DNA of 64,000 nucleotides from a bacterium (GCA_027483535.1 JAIXUN010000002.1:1550001-1614000), one strand, 5' to 3'; positions 27,389 through 37,001 are shown, numbered from the stretch's first letter. Translations and numbers: made by a program. Notes: a model not told the origin generated them from the letters alone.

Positions 27389-28311
27389 CCGGCGTTCTCC
27401 AGGGCGGCCAAGGCTTCTAAGTGAGCCCTTTGCTCGGCACTCAGGGTCTTGGGAACGGTGATCTTGATCTTTGCGAGCAGGTCGGAACGTTGCCCACCGA
27501 GCCGTGCGATGCCCTGACCCGATAGCCGGAAGGTCTGTCCGCTTTGGGTGCCCGCAGGAATCTTCATTGCGAGTCGACTCCTCAGTGTAGGAACCCGAAT
27601 TTCTCCGCCAAGAGCCGCCGTGACGAACGAAACAGGCACCTCGACCTCCAGTTGGTCACCGCTCTCTTGGAATTGCGGGTGTTTTGCCCACTTCACTTGA
27701 ACGTACAGATCGCCCGCTTTGCCATTGGCGCCCGCGGCACCCTTCCCAGGAACTCGAAGCTTTTTGCCGTCCTGAATGCCCGCCGGAATTTTTACTTCGA
27801 CCCGTTTGGTTGTCGGGACAGATGAGATGTTGCCTCGCGTCATCTGCGCGTCCATGGTCTGGTAGGTCAAGGTTCGGGTTGTGCCGGCATCGATCTCTTC
27901 CAGCGAGAGTTCCACCGTTTGTGTAACGTCCCTCGGTTGAGCAGCGTCCAGGTCCTGAACACGAAATCCGCCGCCACCGGTGCGACCACCAAAGAACTGC
28001 TCGAAGATTTGCTCAAAACCCCCGCCGCCTCCAACTCGAAAATCTCCAAAGTCGCCTCCTTGGAAGTGCCCGCCTTGAAAGTTCTTGGCCGCCTCCCAGT
28101 TCTCGCCGTACTGATCATAGAGCGCCCTCTTTTCGGAATCGCCCAGAATCTCGTACGCCTCGCTAACTTCCTTGAACTTGGCCTCCGCAGTTTTGTCGTT
28201 CGGATTGACGTCCGGGTGATACTTACGGGCTAGTTTCCGATAAGCCGATTTAATCTCTTTCTCATCCGCCTTTCTGGGGACGCCGAGGATGGAATAGTAG
28301 TCCTTAGCCAT
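27385..28311 (-). CDS. DnaJ/CbpA-type co-chaperone without zinc finger
   Basis: A 308-residue J-domain protein. The J domain (residues 1-70) contains YYSILGV and the HPD triad at 32-34. A Gly/Phe-rich linker (about 75-115) follows, then two C-terminal substrate-binding beta domains with [19 protein letters not shown] and [17 protein letters not shown]. The CxxCxGxG zinc repeats of DnaJ type I are absent, so it is a type II / CbpA-like protein. J-proteins deliver substrates to DnaK and stimulate its ATPase. No dnaK or grpE is adjacent. It overlaps hspR by 4 bases and has a HAIR-like operator upstream. Confidence 0.93.
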   Translation of the reverse strand: MAKDYYSILGVPRKADEKEIKSAYRKLARKYHPDVNPNDKTAEAKFKEVSEAYEILGDSEKRALYDQYGENWEAAKNFQGGHFQGGDFGDFRVGGGGGFEQIFEQFFGGRTGGGGFRVQDLDAAQPRDVTQTVELSLEEIDAGTTRTLTYQTMDAQMTRGNISSVPTTKRVEVKIPAGIQDGKKLRVPGKGAAGANGKAGDLYVQVKWAKHPQFQESGDQLEVEVPVSFVTAALGGEIRVPTLRSRLAMKIPAGTQSGQTFRLSGQGIARLGGQRSDLLAKIKITVPKTLSAEQRAHLEALAALENAG

Positions 28312-28331
28312 AACCGTAGCACGCTCAATTA

Positions 28332-28352
28332 CATGAGTATAGAACGCTCAAG
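28332..28352 (-). promoter_or_regulatory. HAIR-like HspR operator upstream of the J-protein gene
   Basis: Read on the minus strand: CTTGAGC, seven bases, ACTCATG. The HAIR consensus is CTTGAGT-N7-ACTCAAG, so each half matches 6 of 7 with the exact spacing. TATACT, a likely -10 element, overlaps the spacer and right half. A third half-site-like GCTCAAT (plus strand 28323-28329) lies between it and the gene start at 28311. Confidence 0.8.
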
Positions 28353-28437
28353 TCCCACTGAAAGTTTCGGCTGGAATTCTTCCTTTCATCTCCAAAAAAC
28401 CTGAGAAGGGAAGAGAGATCTGCCAACACTTTAACTC

Positions 28438-29298
28438 GTGGACTTGGAACAATTGGCCCTTAAGGTCGCGCGAAGCGAAAACCTGCCCGTTCTTTCGAAC
28501 GTGGTTACGCAGGTGTTGAAGCTTGCCGACGACCCGAATGCGTCGCCGCGGATGCTAGAGAAGATTATTGAGCGAGACCCTGCACTCACCGCAAAAATTC
28601 TGCGGGTGGGGAACTCTTCGTTCTATGGCATGTCTCAGGTGAACAGCATCGGTCGCGCCATCAGCGTTTTGGGGATGAACACCATTCGCTCGCTTGTGAT
28701 TGGTGTTGCCTATCAGCAGATTCTCGGTACGAAGACGTCGTCGCAGAAATTTGACAAAATGGTCTTCTGGAAGCACTCGCTTGCAGTTGCCGTTGGGTCG
28801 CGGATCCTCATGAAGATCAAGCAGCCGCTGAAGTCTGAGGAACTGTACGTCGCTGGAATGATGCACGACGTTGGACTTCTTGTGATGGACAAGTTTGCCA
28901 CGCAAGAGCTCGACAACGCGTTGAAGGTCTCTCATGCAGATCGAATTCCGCTTCACATTGCCGAACAGGCGACTCACGGATTCGACCACGCTGAAATCGG
29001 CTACCTCCTTGCAGAAAAGTGGAAGCTGAACTCACTCATCGCAAACGCGATTCGCTATCACGAGAATCCGAACGAGGACTCGACGACGACGCTCTCGACT
29101 CAAGTCGTGGCGGCTGCGAACAACCTCGCTTACCAGTGTGGATTCCCGAACGTCGGTGGCGTTCAAGTGTTGGATCTTGACGAGCACCTCTTCGAAACCC
29201 TACAAATTCCGATTGAGCAACTCGATCCGATCAAGAGCGTAGTTGTTGCGGAAGTCCAGAAGGCAGCAGAAGCGTTCGGCATCAAGATGGCTGCCTAA
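28438..29298 (+). CDS. HDOD domain protein
   Basis: A 286-residue cytoplasmic protein made almost entirely of an HDOD domain (about residues 10-210), a relative of HD phosphohydrolases usually found in signalling proteins. LPVLSNVVTQVLKL, DPALTAKILRVGNSSFYG and SIGRAISVLGMNTIRSLV are typical. HDVGLLVM retains a His-Asp pair, but most HDOD proteins are not known to be enzymes. The start is a GTG at 28438. Downstream is a perfect terminator, so it is monocistronic. It diverges from the HspR operon. Confidence 0.88.
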   Translation: MDLEQLALKVARSENLPVLSNVVTQVLKLADDPNASPRMLEKIIERDPALTAKILRVGNSSFYGMSQVNSIGRAISVLGMNTIRSLVIGVAYQQILGTKTSSQKFDKMVFWKHSLAVAVGSRILMKIKQPLKSEELYVAGMMHDVGLLVMDKFATQELDNALKVSHADRIPLHIAEQATHGFDHAEIGYLLAEKWKLNSLIANAIRYHENPNEDSTTTLSTQVVAAANNLAYQCGFPNVGGVQVLDLDEHLFETLQIPIEQLDPIKSVVVAEVQKAAEAFGIKMAA

Positions 29299-29334
29299 AT
29301 CGTTCTGGTCCACGATAGATTAGGCTAAAGGAGA

Positions 29335-29367
29335 GTCCCCCGATTGAAAAATCGGGGGACTTGTTTT
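29335..29367 (+). terminator. terminator after the HDOD gene
   Basis: GTCCCCCGATT / AATCGGGGGAC is a perfect 11-bp stem with a GAAA loop, followed by TTGTTTTG. It also lies at the 3' side of the convergent EF-G-like gene. Confidence 0.95.
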
Positions 29368-29368
29368 G

Positions 29369-31468
29369 TTAGTGGGTTGCTTCGTGCTCGGCGCGATCTT
29401 TCTCATGCAGGGCAACCAACTGTTGCTGGACTGCATGAGGAACTTCTTCGTAGTGTGAGTAGGATTGTCGGAATCTTCCTCGGCCACGAGTGATCGACCG
29501 AAGGTCCAGGGCATACGATCGCATTTCTGCCATTGGGACAAGCGCCCGAATAGTCGTTTTCCCTGGAGTACTCGGCTCCATGCCCTGCATCCGTCCGCGA
29601 CGAGTGTTGAGGTCGCCAACCACATCGCCAACGAACTCATCGGTGACCTCGACCTGAACTTCGATGATCGGCTCCAAAATCACGGGTTTCGCTAACTCGA
29701 CGGCTGCCCGAATGGCAAGCGCGCCCGCCGTTTTGAAGGCCATTTCGGAGGAGTCGACGTCGTGGTAGCTGCCGTCGTAAACGCTGACTTTCATGTCTAC
29801 CGCTTGGTACCCGGCAAGGAATCCATGATCCATCGCTTCACGCACGCCCTTCTCTATGGCGGGAATGAAGTTTTTCGGAATGGCTCCGCCGACTACCTTG
29901 TTTTCGAAGACGAACCCAGCCCCCCTTTCAAGCGGATGCAGCTCGATCCAGCAATCGCCAAACTGACCTTTGCCGCCCGTTTGCCGTTTGTGTCTGCCCT
30001 GAGCTTTGCTCGACGCCGCAATTGTTTCCCGATAGGGAATCTTTGCTTCGGTCACGTTCACGGTCACCCCAAACTTTGCTTTGAGCTTCTCGATGACCGT
30101 TTCAAGGTGAATATCGCCCATTCCTTCCAAGATTTCTTGGTGAGACGAGCCGTCTCGCACGTATCGGAACGTTGGATCTTCATCGAGTAGTCGCTCAAGA
30201 GCGGAGGGCAACTTGTCCTCGTCCGCCTTTGTGGCGGGGACAATGGCAATCCGATAGATCGGTTCGGGAAGGGGAGCCGGGTCGAGAAGGATACGATCCT
30301 TCGATCCAGTCAGGGTATCGCCGGTATGCGTGTGAGCTAACTTCGCGGCAGCAAAGATGTCTCCTGCGACAACCGAACTCACGCTCTCCTGAGTCTTTCC
30401 GTGTGGATAGAACACGTTGTGCAACCGCTCCTCAGACTCTCGGTTGAGATTCAGAAGGTGGTCATCCACGTGGATGGTTCCACTGAAGAGCCGGAAGTAG
30501 TTGATTTTGCCAACGAACGGATCGGCGGTTGTTTTGAAGCAGAGCGCGCAAACCGGACCATTTGGATTCGCGGGAATGGCTTCGCCCGATCCCTCAACAA
30601 ACACCGAGATGCCGGCTGAGTCGCGAGGCATATCCACGGGAGAAGGAAGCTCGGTGCAGATTCGGTCGAGCAAGGTAGCGACACCGATGCCGCTCATTGC
30701 CGAACCAAGCATCACCGGAACCACTCTTCCTCTTTCGATACCAAGGAGAAGGCCCCGATCCACCTCTGCCTCTGTCAGGGTCTCGCCTTCGAGATATTTC
30801 AGAGCGAGGTCGTCGTCACCTTCACAGGCGGCCTCCATCATTTTCTCGTGGCGCTCTTCGGCTTCCTCGGTGTATCCGGAGGGAATATCTTCGATCTCCG
30901 CGCCTCGGTCCTTACCCTTATAAACTTTCATGCTGAGCAGATCAAGCACTCCAGAGAAGGCGGCCTGATGGCCGATCGGAATCTGAACGCCTACGACCTT
31001 GCGACCGTAACGCTCGTGAAGAGTGTCCATGAGGCCTTCGTAATCGGCGTTATCGCGCTCCAGTTTGTTGACGAAGATGCACTTGGCGAGGCCGTACTTT
31101 TCGGCAACCTCCCAGGCAAGCTCGAATCCCACGTCCAGGTCGTGTTTGGCTTCGCAAACAAGGATGAAGGCGTCAACCACTCGGGCGATGTTGTGAAGGT
31201 CTCCAACGAAGTCGGGGAAACCAGGCACGTCGACCAAATTGATCTTGCAGTCGTGCCATTCCAGGGGAGTGACGCTTGCACTGAGCGATATTTTGCGTCG
31301 GATCTCCAGCGGGTCGAAATCGGATTGAGTGTTGCCCGCGTCAATGCTTCCTAGTCTGTCCGTAGCGGAAGCGGTGTAGAGAAGATGCTCAACGAGCATC
31401 GTTTTGCCGGAGCCTCCATGGCCCACGATAGCGACGTTTCTTATCTTTTCAGGTGTGTACTGTTTCAC
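29369..31468 (-). CDS. elongation factor G-like translation GTPase (EF-G paralogue)
   Basis: A 699-residue protein with full EF-G architecture: G domain (1-280), domain II, III, the IV loop region and the C-terminal EF-G fold. The GTPase motifs diverge from translocating EF-G. The P-loop is GHGGSGKT (16-23), switch II is DVPGFPDF with Phe84 where EF-G has the catalytic histidine, and the specificity motif is NKLERD. These features place it with the EF-G-like / FusA2 group, whose role in translation is poorly defined. The start is a GTG with GGAGG 10 bases upstream. Canonical fusA and its str operon are not in the window. Confidence 0.9.
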   Translation of the reverse strand: MKQYTPEKIRNVAIVGHGGSGKTMLVEHLLYTASATDRLGSIDAGNTQSDFDPLEIRRKISLSASVTPLEWHDCKINLVDVPGFPDFVGDLHNIARVVDAFILVCEAKHDLDVGFELAWEVAEKYGLAKCIFVNKLERDNADYEGLMDTLHERYGRKVVGVQIPIGHQAAFSGVLDLLSMKVYKGKDRGAEIEDIPSGYTEEAEERHEKMMEAACEGDDDLALKYLEGETLTEAEVDRGLLLGIERGRVVPVMLGSAMSGIGVATLLDRICTELPSPVDMPRDSAGISVFVEGSGEAIPANPNGPVCALCFKTTADPFVGKINYFRLFSGTIHVDDHLLNLNRESEERLHNVFYPHGKTQESVSSVVAGDIFAAAKLAHTHTGDTLTGSKDRILLDPAPLPEPIYRIAIVPATKADEDKLPSALERLLDEDPTFRYVRDGSSHQEILEGMGDIHLETVIEKLKAKFGVTVNVTEAKIPYRETIAASSKAQGRHKRQTGGKGQFGDCWIELHPLERGAGFVFENKVVGGAIPKNFIPAIEKGVREAMDHGFLAGYQAVDMKVSVYDGSYHDVDSSEMAFKTAGALAIRAAVELAKPVILEPIIEVQVEVTDEFVGDVVGDLNTRRGRMQGMEPSTPGKTTIRALVPMAEMRSYALDLRSITRGRGRFRQSYSHYEEVPHAVQQQLVALHEKDRAEHEATH

Positions 31469-31607
31469 CTATGCATACCCTCCTTTGGGTTGGTAGGCGG
31501 CGTCACCGAAGATCGAGATCTCAGTTGTCACAACACCGAAGAAGAGTCCTCGGTGGCGTCGTCAATTTCAGCATAGCAGTGAAAATTCCAAATCGAAAGA
31601 CAAGAAA

Positions 31608-32507
31608 GTGCGTCTAAAGAGTTCAGTGAAGTCAAAAGTTGCGATCTTGTGCTTGTTTTTCACCACCATTTCCTCGGCGGATGTGACCGTTGAAACGGTC
31701 CAGTTTCGCGGCTGGAAGGGTTGCGCGAAACTGACCAACGATTCTGTCGAGCTCATCGTCGTTCCGCAGATCGGTCGAATCATGCACTTTGGCTTCAAGG
31801 GGAAAGGAAATGTGCTTTGGATCAACGAGTCTCTCATTGGAGTCGCTGCGCATAAGGGATATCTGAACTGGGGCGGAGACAAAGTTTGGTGGGCTCCTCA
31901 GGCGGAGTGGAAGTGGCCACCCGATGCAGGCTTAGATGGGTCTGCCTACGAAATGGAACTGACCAAAACCTCAGTTCGACTCAAGAGCCCGGTCGGAAAG
32001 CTTCACCCTCTCCGGTTGATCCGAGAGATCACGCTTGCCCCATTCGGACCGGAGGCGCGCATGACCAACGCTCTTGAGAACAGAGGCGCGGCAAAGTATC
32101 TGTCCGTATGGCAAGTCACCCAAGTCAATGACCCGTCCGAGGTCGTGCTACCGATAGCCTCAACGGGAAAGATGCCCAGCGGGTTCAACGTGCAGATTGG
32201 CGAAAAATTGGATCCGCAATTCCATGTGCGCAAGCCCGATTCGCTTTTGCTGAAACGATCGCCGAACAAGGCGTTTAAGTTTGGAGCAAAGGGAAGCGGT
32301 GAGCTAACCGCCAAGATCGGTAACACTCTGTTCACTAGCCGGTCTGAAACGGTGCGTCGAGCGAGCTATCCAGACGGAGATTCCGCTCAGGAAGTCTTCA
32401 CCTCTCCCGACCCAGCCAAGTACGTGGAGCTGGAGCACCTATCGCCGCTGATCAAGATGGAGCCCCGCCAAGTGGCAATTCAAAAGGTGACTTGGCGGCT
32501 CAAATAG
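31608..32507 (+). CDS. exported DUF4380-family protein
   Basis: A 299-residue protein with an N-terminal signal peptide (basic start, hydrophobic core about residues 9-22). The body looks like DUF4380: LIVVPQIGRIMHFGFKG, NWGGDKVWWAPQAEWKWPP and a later LEHLSP segment. Such proteins have a sugar-mutarotase-like beta-sandwich look, and no activity is established. The GTG at 31608 is used; a GTG at 31626, after AAGAG, would give a cleaner signal peptide. It is divergent from the EF-G-like gene and precedes ispG by 85 bases. Confidence 0.78.
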   Translation: MRLKSSVKSKVAILCLFFTTISSADVTVETVQFRGWKGCAKLTNDSVELIVVPQIGRIMHFGFKGKGNVLWINESLIGVAAHKGYLNWGGDKVWWAPQAEWKWPPDAGLDGSAYEMELTKTSVRLKSPVGKLHPLRLIREITLAPFGPEARMTNALENRGAAKYLSVWQVTQVNDPSEVVLPIASTGKMPSGFNVQIGEKLDPQFHVRKPDSLLLKRSPNKAFKFGAKGSGELTAKIGNTLFTSRSETVRRASYPDGDSAQEVFTSPDPAKYVELEHLSPLIKMEPRQVAIQKVTWRLK

Positions 32508-32592
32508 AATAAGCGACTGAAAACACATAAGGTTCTGCCAAAATCACGGTGAACGGCTGAAGACGCCCCTTCTCGTTCGTTGGAATAGAGAG

Positions 32593-33825
32593 ATGAATTT
32601 GGACATCACTTATCCGCGTCGCAAGACCACGCCCTGCCGAGTGGGTCCTTTGACCATAGGAGCCGGGCACCCGGTGGTGGTCCAATCCATGATCACCGAG
32701 GAGACACGGAACGTGGACGCTTGTGTGGAACAGATCATCGCTCTCCACCGAGCCGGAAGTGAGATGGTTCGGGTAACCACTCCCTCGTTGGGCGAAGCGG
32801 AGTGTCTCGAGGCCATTCGGGCAAAGGTGACGGAGCAGTACCGCTACGTGCCCCTGACGGCCGACGTTCACCACCAAGGCACGGCGATTGCGATTGAAGC
32901 CGCAAAGCACGTTGATGAAGTGCGGGTGAATCCGGGTCTGTTCGTTTTCAGGAAGTTTACGAATCAAATCGAATACACCGAGGCGGAGCATGCCGCGGAG
33001 AAAGAAGCGATTGAGGAGAGCTTTGCCCCGGTAATCGAGGCTTGCAAGAAGCACGACCGGGCGATGCGTATTGGAGTGAACCACGGTTCTCTCTCTGAGA
33101 GGATGCTGGTGACCTACGGCGACACTCCCGATGGAATGGTGGAGAGCGCCATCGAGTATCTGCAGCTCTGCGAAAAGCACGGCTACACCAATCTGAACAT
33201 TTCCGCAAAGGCGAGTCGAGTGCCCGTGATGGTCGCCGCGAACCGACTGATGGTCAAGCGAATGGACGAGCTTGGCATGGCTTATCCGCTCCACCTTGGC
33301 GTTACCGAGGCGGGTGATGGCACGTACGCAAGAATCAAATCGACTTGCGGTATCGCAACCCTCTTGATGGAGGGAATCGGGGACACGATCCGAGTGTCTT
33401 TGAGTGAGGATCCGATCAACGAGATTCCGGTGTGCTACGACATTTTGCAGGCCCTGGGACTTCGTAAGACCAAGGTCGAATACATCGCCTGCCCATCGTG
33501 CGGTCGAACCAAGTTCGATCTGCCGACTGTTCTGCACAAGGTCCGAGAGGCTACGAAACACCTGGTGGGTCTGGACATTGCCGTTATGGGCTGTATTGTC
33601 AACGGACCGGGTGAGATGGCTGATGCCGACTATGGCTACGTGGGAGCCGCTGGGGGCAAGATCACGCTTTATCGGAAGCGCGAGATCGTGAAGAACGGTA
33701 TTCCGCAAGAAGATGGAGTCACCGAACTCATTGCTCTACTCAAGTCCGACGGCGTTTGGGAAGAGCCTCCTGTTTCCGATTCCGCGTCGGAAAAGAAACC
33801 TCTTCAGCCGCTTCAGGTTCGTTGA
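32593..33825 (+). CDS. ispG: 4-hydroxy-3-methylbut-2-en-1-yl diphosphate synthase
   Basis: IspG (GcpE) reduces MEcPP to HMBPP, the penultimate step of the non-mevalonate isoprenoid pathway, using a [4Fe-4S] cluster. The 410 residues start with a TIM barrel ([33 protein letters not shown]). The C-terminal cluster domain supplies cysteines in [10 protein letters not shown] and GCIVNGPGE. The last 20 residues after the domain are a variable tail. The ATG follows AGAG and agrees with the family N-terminus. Confidence 0.97.
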   Translation: MNLDITYPRRKTTPCRVGPLTIGAGHPVVVQSMITEETRNVDACVEQIIALHRAGSEMVRVTTPSLGEAECLEAIRAKVTEQYRYVPLTADVHHQGTAIAIEAAKHVDEVRVNPGLFVFRKFTNQIEYTEAEHAAEKEAIEESFAPVIEACKKHDRAMRIGVNHGSLSERMLVTYGDTPDGMVESAIEYLQLCEKHGYTNLNISAKASRVPVMVAANRLMVKRMDELGMAYPLHLGVTEAGDGTYARIKSTCGIATLLMEGIGDTIRVSLSEDPINEIPVCYDILQALGLRKTKVEYIACPSCGRTKFDLPTVLHKVREATKHLVGLDIAVMGCIVNGPGEMADADYGYVGAAGGKITLYRKREIVKNGIPQEDGVTELIALLKSDGVWEEPPVSDSASEKKPLQPLQVR

Positions 33826-33886
33826 CGTCGAACGGCTCGGTTTGCTAGAGTGAACTTGCTGGCAAGATTACTTGCTGGAGATGTTC

Positions 33887-35023
33887 ATGGTGCTTGATCG
33901 AGTTCTTTCCCGCGTTGCGGCTACAGTTGCAACGACATTCGTTTTCGTTATGCCTGTAACGGCGTTTGCGCAAGCCAAGTTCAACTTGCAAAACGTTCTC
34001 AATCTCGGGGCGCTCGGTCTCGATATCACGGGCGTCGGAGCAGGGAGGATCGGTGGAAGCGCGTCGTCGATCGCGTACGACGGCACCAATTTATACATCG
34101 GGGCTTGGAACTCGACGAGTGCCACTGGAAATGTCGGTATCGCGAAGATCTCTGATGCTTTCACCAGCCCTTCGGCGAGCATCCTCTCGGGCTCGGTACG
34201 GTCGACGGTGAGCCAGCGCGGTTACACGGCTTTGAAGTTCGATTCCCAATTCAACCAACTGTATGCCGCTTGGGATAACGGAACGGCCGACGCGAAGGGA
34301 ATCTCCGCCTTTAGTCCGGTGACCGGAAATGTTGTTTGGGAAAGTGGACTGGCAACGCGAGGCTACGGAGTTGGTATCGATCTGCTATCTGGCGACGTCA
34401 ATAATCGAGTCGCGTTCGGGACCCTGTTCAGTGGAAGACGGTTGCTGAACAATGCCACCAACGGAGCCAACGTCTACAACACCTCCAATGGCCTTATTCA
34501 TCTCGTAAGCGGAAGCAGTAGCAACATTCGGGATCTTGACCTGGACGAATTCGGCAACGTGTACACCAGAGCCGCGAACAACGTGATGTTCACCGAGCGA
34601 ACGGGGGCAAACTCCGGGGCAACGCCGAAGTATCTCGTCGACAAGGCAAACAATGGTACGAACTCGGCGGGCCAAAACCTTGCGGTTCATACCGCCTGGG
34701 GCGATACGGTTGTTTTGTACAACGATCGACCTAACACTCTTGGCGACCGAAACCAGTGGGCCAATTCCATGCGAGTGGTTCGACTCGATGGCACCGAATT
34801 GACCGTCGAATGGAAGAACTCGGACGGTACCGCCCCGGTGAGTATCGACAACGGAAACGGGTGGTACGACATGCAGTTCCTTCCAAGCGGTGAACTGGTC
34901 GTGGTGGACTACTTGAACTCGTACGTTTACCAATGGCAAATGACGGCCGTTCCTGAGCCGAGTTCCGCCTTGTTAGCGATCGCCTTGATTCCTCTACTCA
35001 AGAGGAAACGAAAAAACTCGTAA
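33887..35023 (+). CDS. PEP-CTERM sorted exported protein, copy 1
   Basis: A 378-residue exported protein. A signal peptide (hydrophobic core about residues 8-22, ending in AFAQA) is followed by a beta-rich body with repeats such as DGTNLYIG and DLDLDEFGNVY suggesting a beta-propeller-like fold. It ends with a PEP-CTERM sorting signal: VPEPSS, a hydrophobic helix and KRKRK. That signal is recognised by exosortase, which is not in this window. GGAG six bases upstream picks the ATG at 33887 over earlier starts. It is homologous to the next gene along its whole length. Its function is unknown; a surface or matrix protein is likely. Confidence 0.85.
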   Translation: MVLDRVLSRVAATVATTFVFVMPVTAFAQAKFNLQNVLNLGALGLDITGVGAGRIGGSASSIAYDGTNLYIGAWNSTSATGNVGIAKISDAFTSPSASILSGSVRSTVSQRGYTALKFDSQFNQLYAAWDNGTADAKGISAFSPVTGNVVWESGLATRGYGVGIDLLSGDVNNRVAFGTLFSGRRLLNNATNGANVYNTSNGLIHLVSGSSSNIRDLDLDEFGNVYTRAANNVMFTERTGANSGATPKYLVDKANNGTNSAGQNLAVHTAWGDTVVLYNDRPNTLGDRNQWANSMRVVRLDGTELTVEWKNSDGTAPVSIDNGNGWYDMQFLPSGELVVVDYLNSYVYQWQMTAVPEPSSALLAIALIPLLKRKRKNS

Positions 35024-35118
35024 AACTACGTGGGTATGCCCAAGTAATTTTGCGGGGTTGTATAGATTGCTGATCCAACAAATACCTGACACACTGAATG
35101 AGCCTTAGGAGCAATTTC

Positions 35119-36255
35119 ATGAAACGAACAACGTTGTTTGCATTGGCGCTTGTCGTCGTAGGTTTTGGGTCTGCCCAGAATGCTTCGGCACAGGTGAACT
35201 TTTACCTGCAAAACTCGGTCAACCTCGGAACGTCTGGGCTCGACTTTTTCGGTGGCACTTCTGGAAACGATGCCGGATTCGAGCCGACGGCTGTCACCAG
35301 CGACGGGACGAACGTTTACATCGGTGGAGGCAACATCGTGTCTTCTCAGACGCGATCGGCTGTCATTCGACTCTCTGACGCCTGGACGAACGCGCCGACG
35401 GGTGCACTGATGACGCAAACGGCGTTCACAACGGCTGCGACGCGCGGCATCACCGGCCTGAAGCTTCGAAACGACCAACTACTGGTAAGTCTGGACAATG
35501 GCTCGAACAGCACGTCAGGCCTGAGAAGCTTTGTTGCATCGACGGGTGCCCTTCAGTGGACTTCAACCGTCGGAGTCCGAGGAAACGGAGCTTCCTTCGA
35601 TCCCGGTTTCAACGGTGCGGGATTCGGTGCTGCGACAGGTTCGCTTGGGTCTGGGCGGCGCGTACTGGTTGACGAGACTTCCGGCACGGGCATCTACGAT
35701 ACGACGAGTGGTCTGATCTGGTTCGGAGCACCGGTCTCGGGTGGAAACATCCGCGACATGGACTTCGATGCAAACGGCGACATCTATCTTCGAAGTAACA
35801 ACCTCGTGCTCAAGGGCACGCGAAACGGAGCAAACTCGCTGAGCAGCCGAAGTGTTGTTGTTCAGAACGGGTCTGGCAACGGTAACGGCCCGCTATCATC
35901 GGGTCAGAACCTTGCCCTGTTCACCCACGAAGGGGTCACCTCGATCCTTTGGAACGACCGAGCAGACGGCAGTGGTAACACGACTCCGTTCTCGAGTCGA
36001 ATCAAAGCCAACAAGAACAACGGAGACGCGATCTCGATCAACTGGTTCAACGCAGATGGAACAGCGGCAGCATCGTTGGCTAACAACGATGGTCGATACG
36101 ACTTCCACTTCGAGCAAGACGGTGATCTTCTGGTCCTCGACATGGCGAACCGGACTCTTCACCGATTCTCGGCCACTCCGGTTCCGGAGCCTGGTACAGT
36201 GATCGCCCTCGGTCTTGGAGCGGTTGCGTTCCTTCGACGAAAGCGAAGCAAGTAA
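35119..36255 (+). CDS. PEP-CTERM sorted exported protein, copy 2
   Basis: A paralogue of the gene just upstream, also 378 residues. The signal peptide ends near ASAQ and the mature part starts VNFYLQNSVNLGTSGLD, matching the copy-1 segment KFNLQNVLNLGALGLD. NIRDMDFDANGDIY corresponds to NIRDLDLDEFGNVY. The C-terminus is VPEPG, a hydrophobic helix and RRKRSK. AGGAG seven bases before the ATG at 35119 decides the start. A good terminator follows. A tandem duplication gave rise to the pair, and the two have diverged strongly since. Confidence 0.87.
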   Translation: MKRTTLFALALVVVGFGSAQNASAQVNFYLQNSVNLGTSGLDFFGGTSGNDAGFEPTAVTSDGTNVYIGGGNIVSSQTRSAVIRLSDAWTNAPTGALMTQTAFTTAATRGITGLKLRNDQLLVSLDNGSNSTSGLRSFVASTGALQWTSTVGVRGNGASFDPGFNGAGFGAATGSLGSGRRVLVDETSGTGIYDTTSGLIWFGAPVSGGNIRDMDFDANGDIYLRSNNLVLKGTRNGANSLSSRSVVVQNGSGNGNGPLSSGQNLALFTHEGVTSILWNDRADGSGNTTPFSSRIKANKNNGDAISINWFNADGTAAASLANNDGRYDFHFEQDGDLLVLDMANRTLHRFSATPVPEPGTVIALGLGAVAFLRRKRSK

Positions 36256-36279
36256 CGTCACCTGCCTGAGAAACACCAA

Positions 36280-36313
36280 AAAGGGGAGCGATAAGGTCGC
36301 TCCTCTTTTTTTG
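36280..36313 (+). terminator. terminator after the second PEP-CTERM gene
   Basis: GGAGCGA / TCGCTCC, with flanking A-T pairs and a TAAGG loop, runs into a C-T7 tract. Confidence 0.93.
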
Positions 36314-36335
36314 TGCTTTACTTCAGTGAGCGGAA

Positions 36336-36971
36336 ATGAGACTTCCTGATCCTGGTATTCGAGGTGCAAGTACGGTAGACCTCGTTGCGCTCCTCATCGG
36401 GGATACGATCACTGACCCAGATGAGCGCAACCAAATCGCGCGTCGGATTCTTCGACATGCTGGAAGTCTTCAAAACTTTGGGGAAACTTCTATAGGTCAG
36501 CTAGAAACCCAACTGGTAGTGAAGAGAGAGATCGCGGTGAAGATTGCCGCGGCGATCGAACTCGGTCGAAAGTCGGCAATTGCAGGCAGAGGGGAAGTTG
36601 AGATCCTCGATAACGACCAGGCCGTGGCGACCACGCTCGCCTACCTTAGGCGAGAGAAACGAGAGCACTTCGTTGCGCTTCTCCTAGATACAAAGTGCGG
36701 TTTGATCCGCGTCGCTACGATTCACATCGGGACCATCGACCGCAGCGTCGTTGGGTTTCGAGAGGTTTTTCGAGAGGCGATTCGCGACGGAGCTGCCCAG
36801 ATCATCGTGGCGCACAATCACCCATCGGGCGATCCGGAACCGAGTGTCGAAGATATCGAGATCACCCACGATCTCGTTGAAATCGGTCAAAAGCTGGATA
36901 TTCCCGTTTTGGACCACGTCATCATCGGCGATCCAAAGCACTTCAGTTTCAAATCCCGACGGCTAATTTAA
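36336..36971 (+). CDS. radC: RadC family JAB/MPN domain protein
   Basis: A 211-residue protein of the RadC family. A helix-hairpin-helix-like N-terminal part precedes an MPN+ metalloprotease-like domain with AHNHPSGDPEPSVED, which supplies the JAMM zinc ligands, and IGTIDRSVV earlier. The old link to recombination repair is doubtful, and RadC homologues are common on mobile elements and in competence regulons. It lies 31 bases before the translin-family gene on the same strand, so the two may be co-transcribed. Confidence 0.93.
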   Translation: MRLPDPGIRGASTVDLVALLIGDTITDPDERNQIARRILRHAGSLQNFGETSIGQLETQLVVKREIAVKIAAAIELGRKSAIAGRGEVEILDNDQAVATTLAYLRREKREHFVALLLDTKCGLIRVATIHIGTIDRSVVGFREVFREAIRDGAAQIIVAHNHPSGDPEPSVEDIEITHDLVEIGQKLDIPVLDHVIIGDPKHFSFKSRRLI

Positions 36972-37001
36972 ACGTCGATCCCTAGGCCGAGGTCATACTC
37001 G

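Noticed and set aside
31459-31480. Three-codon reading frame ATG-CAT-AGG-TGA overlapping the GTG start of the EF-G-like gene (minus strand)
   Set aside because: Its ATG is only two bases from the GGAGG sequence that correctly serves the GTG, so it is probably a chance pattern.
33860-33877. TGGCAAGATTACTTGC resembling a sigma-54 promoter before the first PEP-CTERM gene
   Set aside because: The GG and GC elements are 11 bases apart instead of 10, and the site overlaps the region of the ribosome binding site, leaving no room for a leader.
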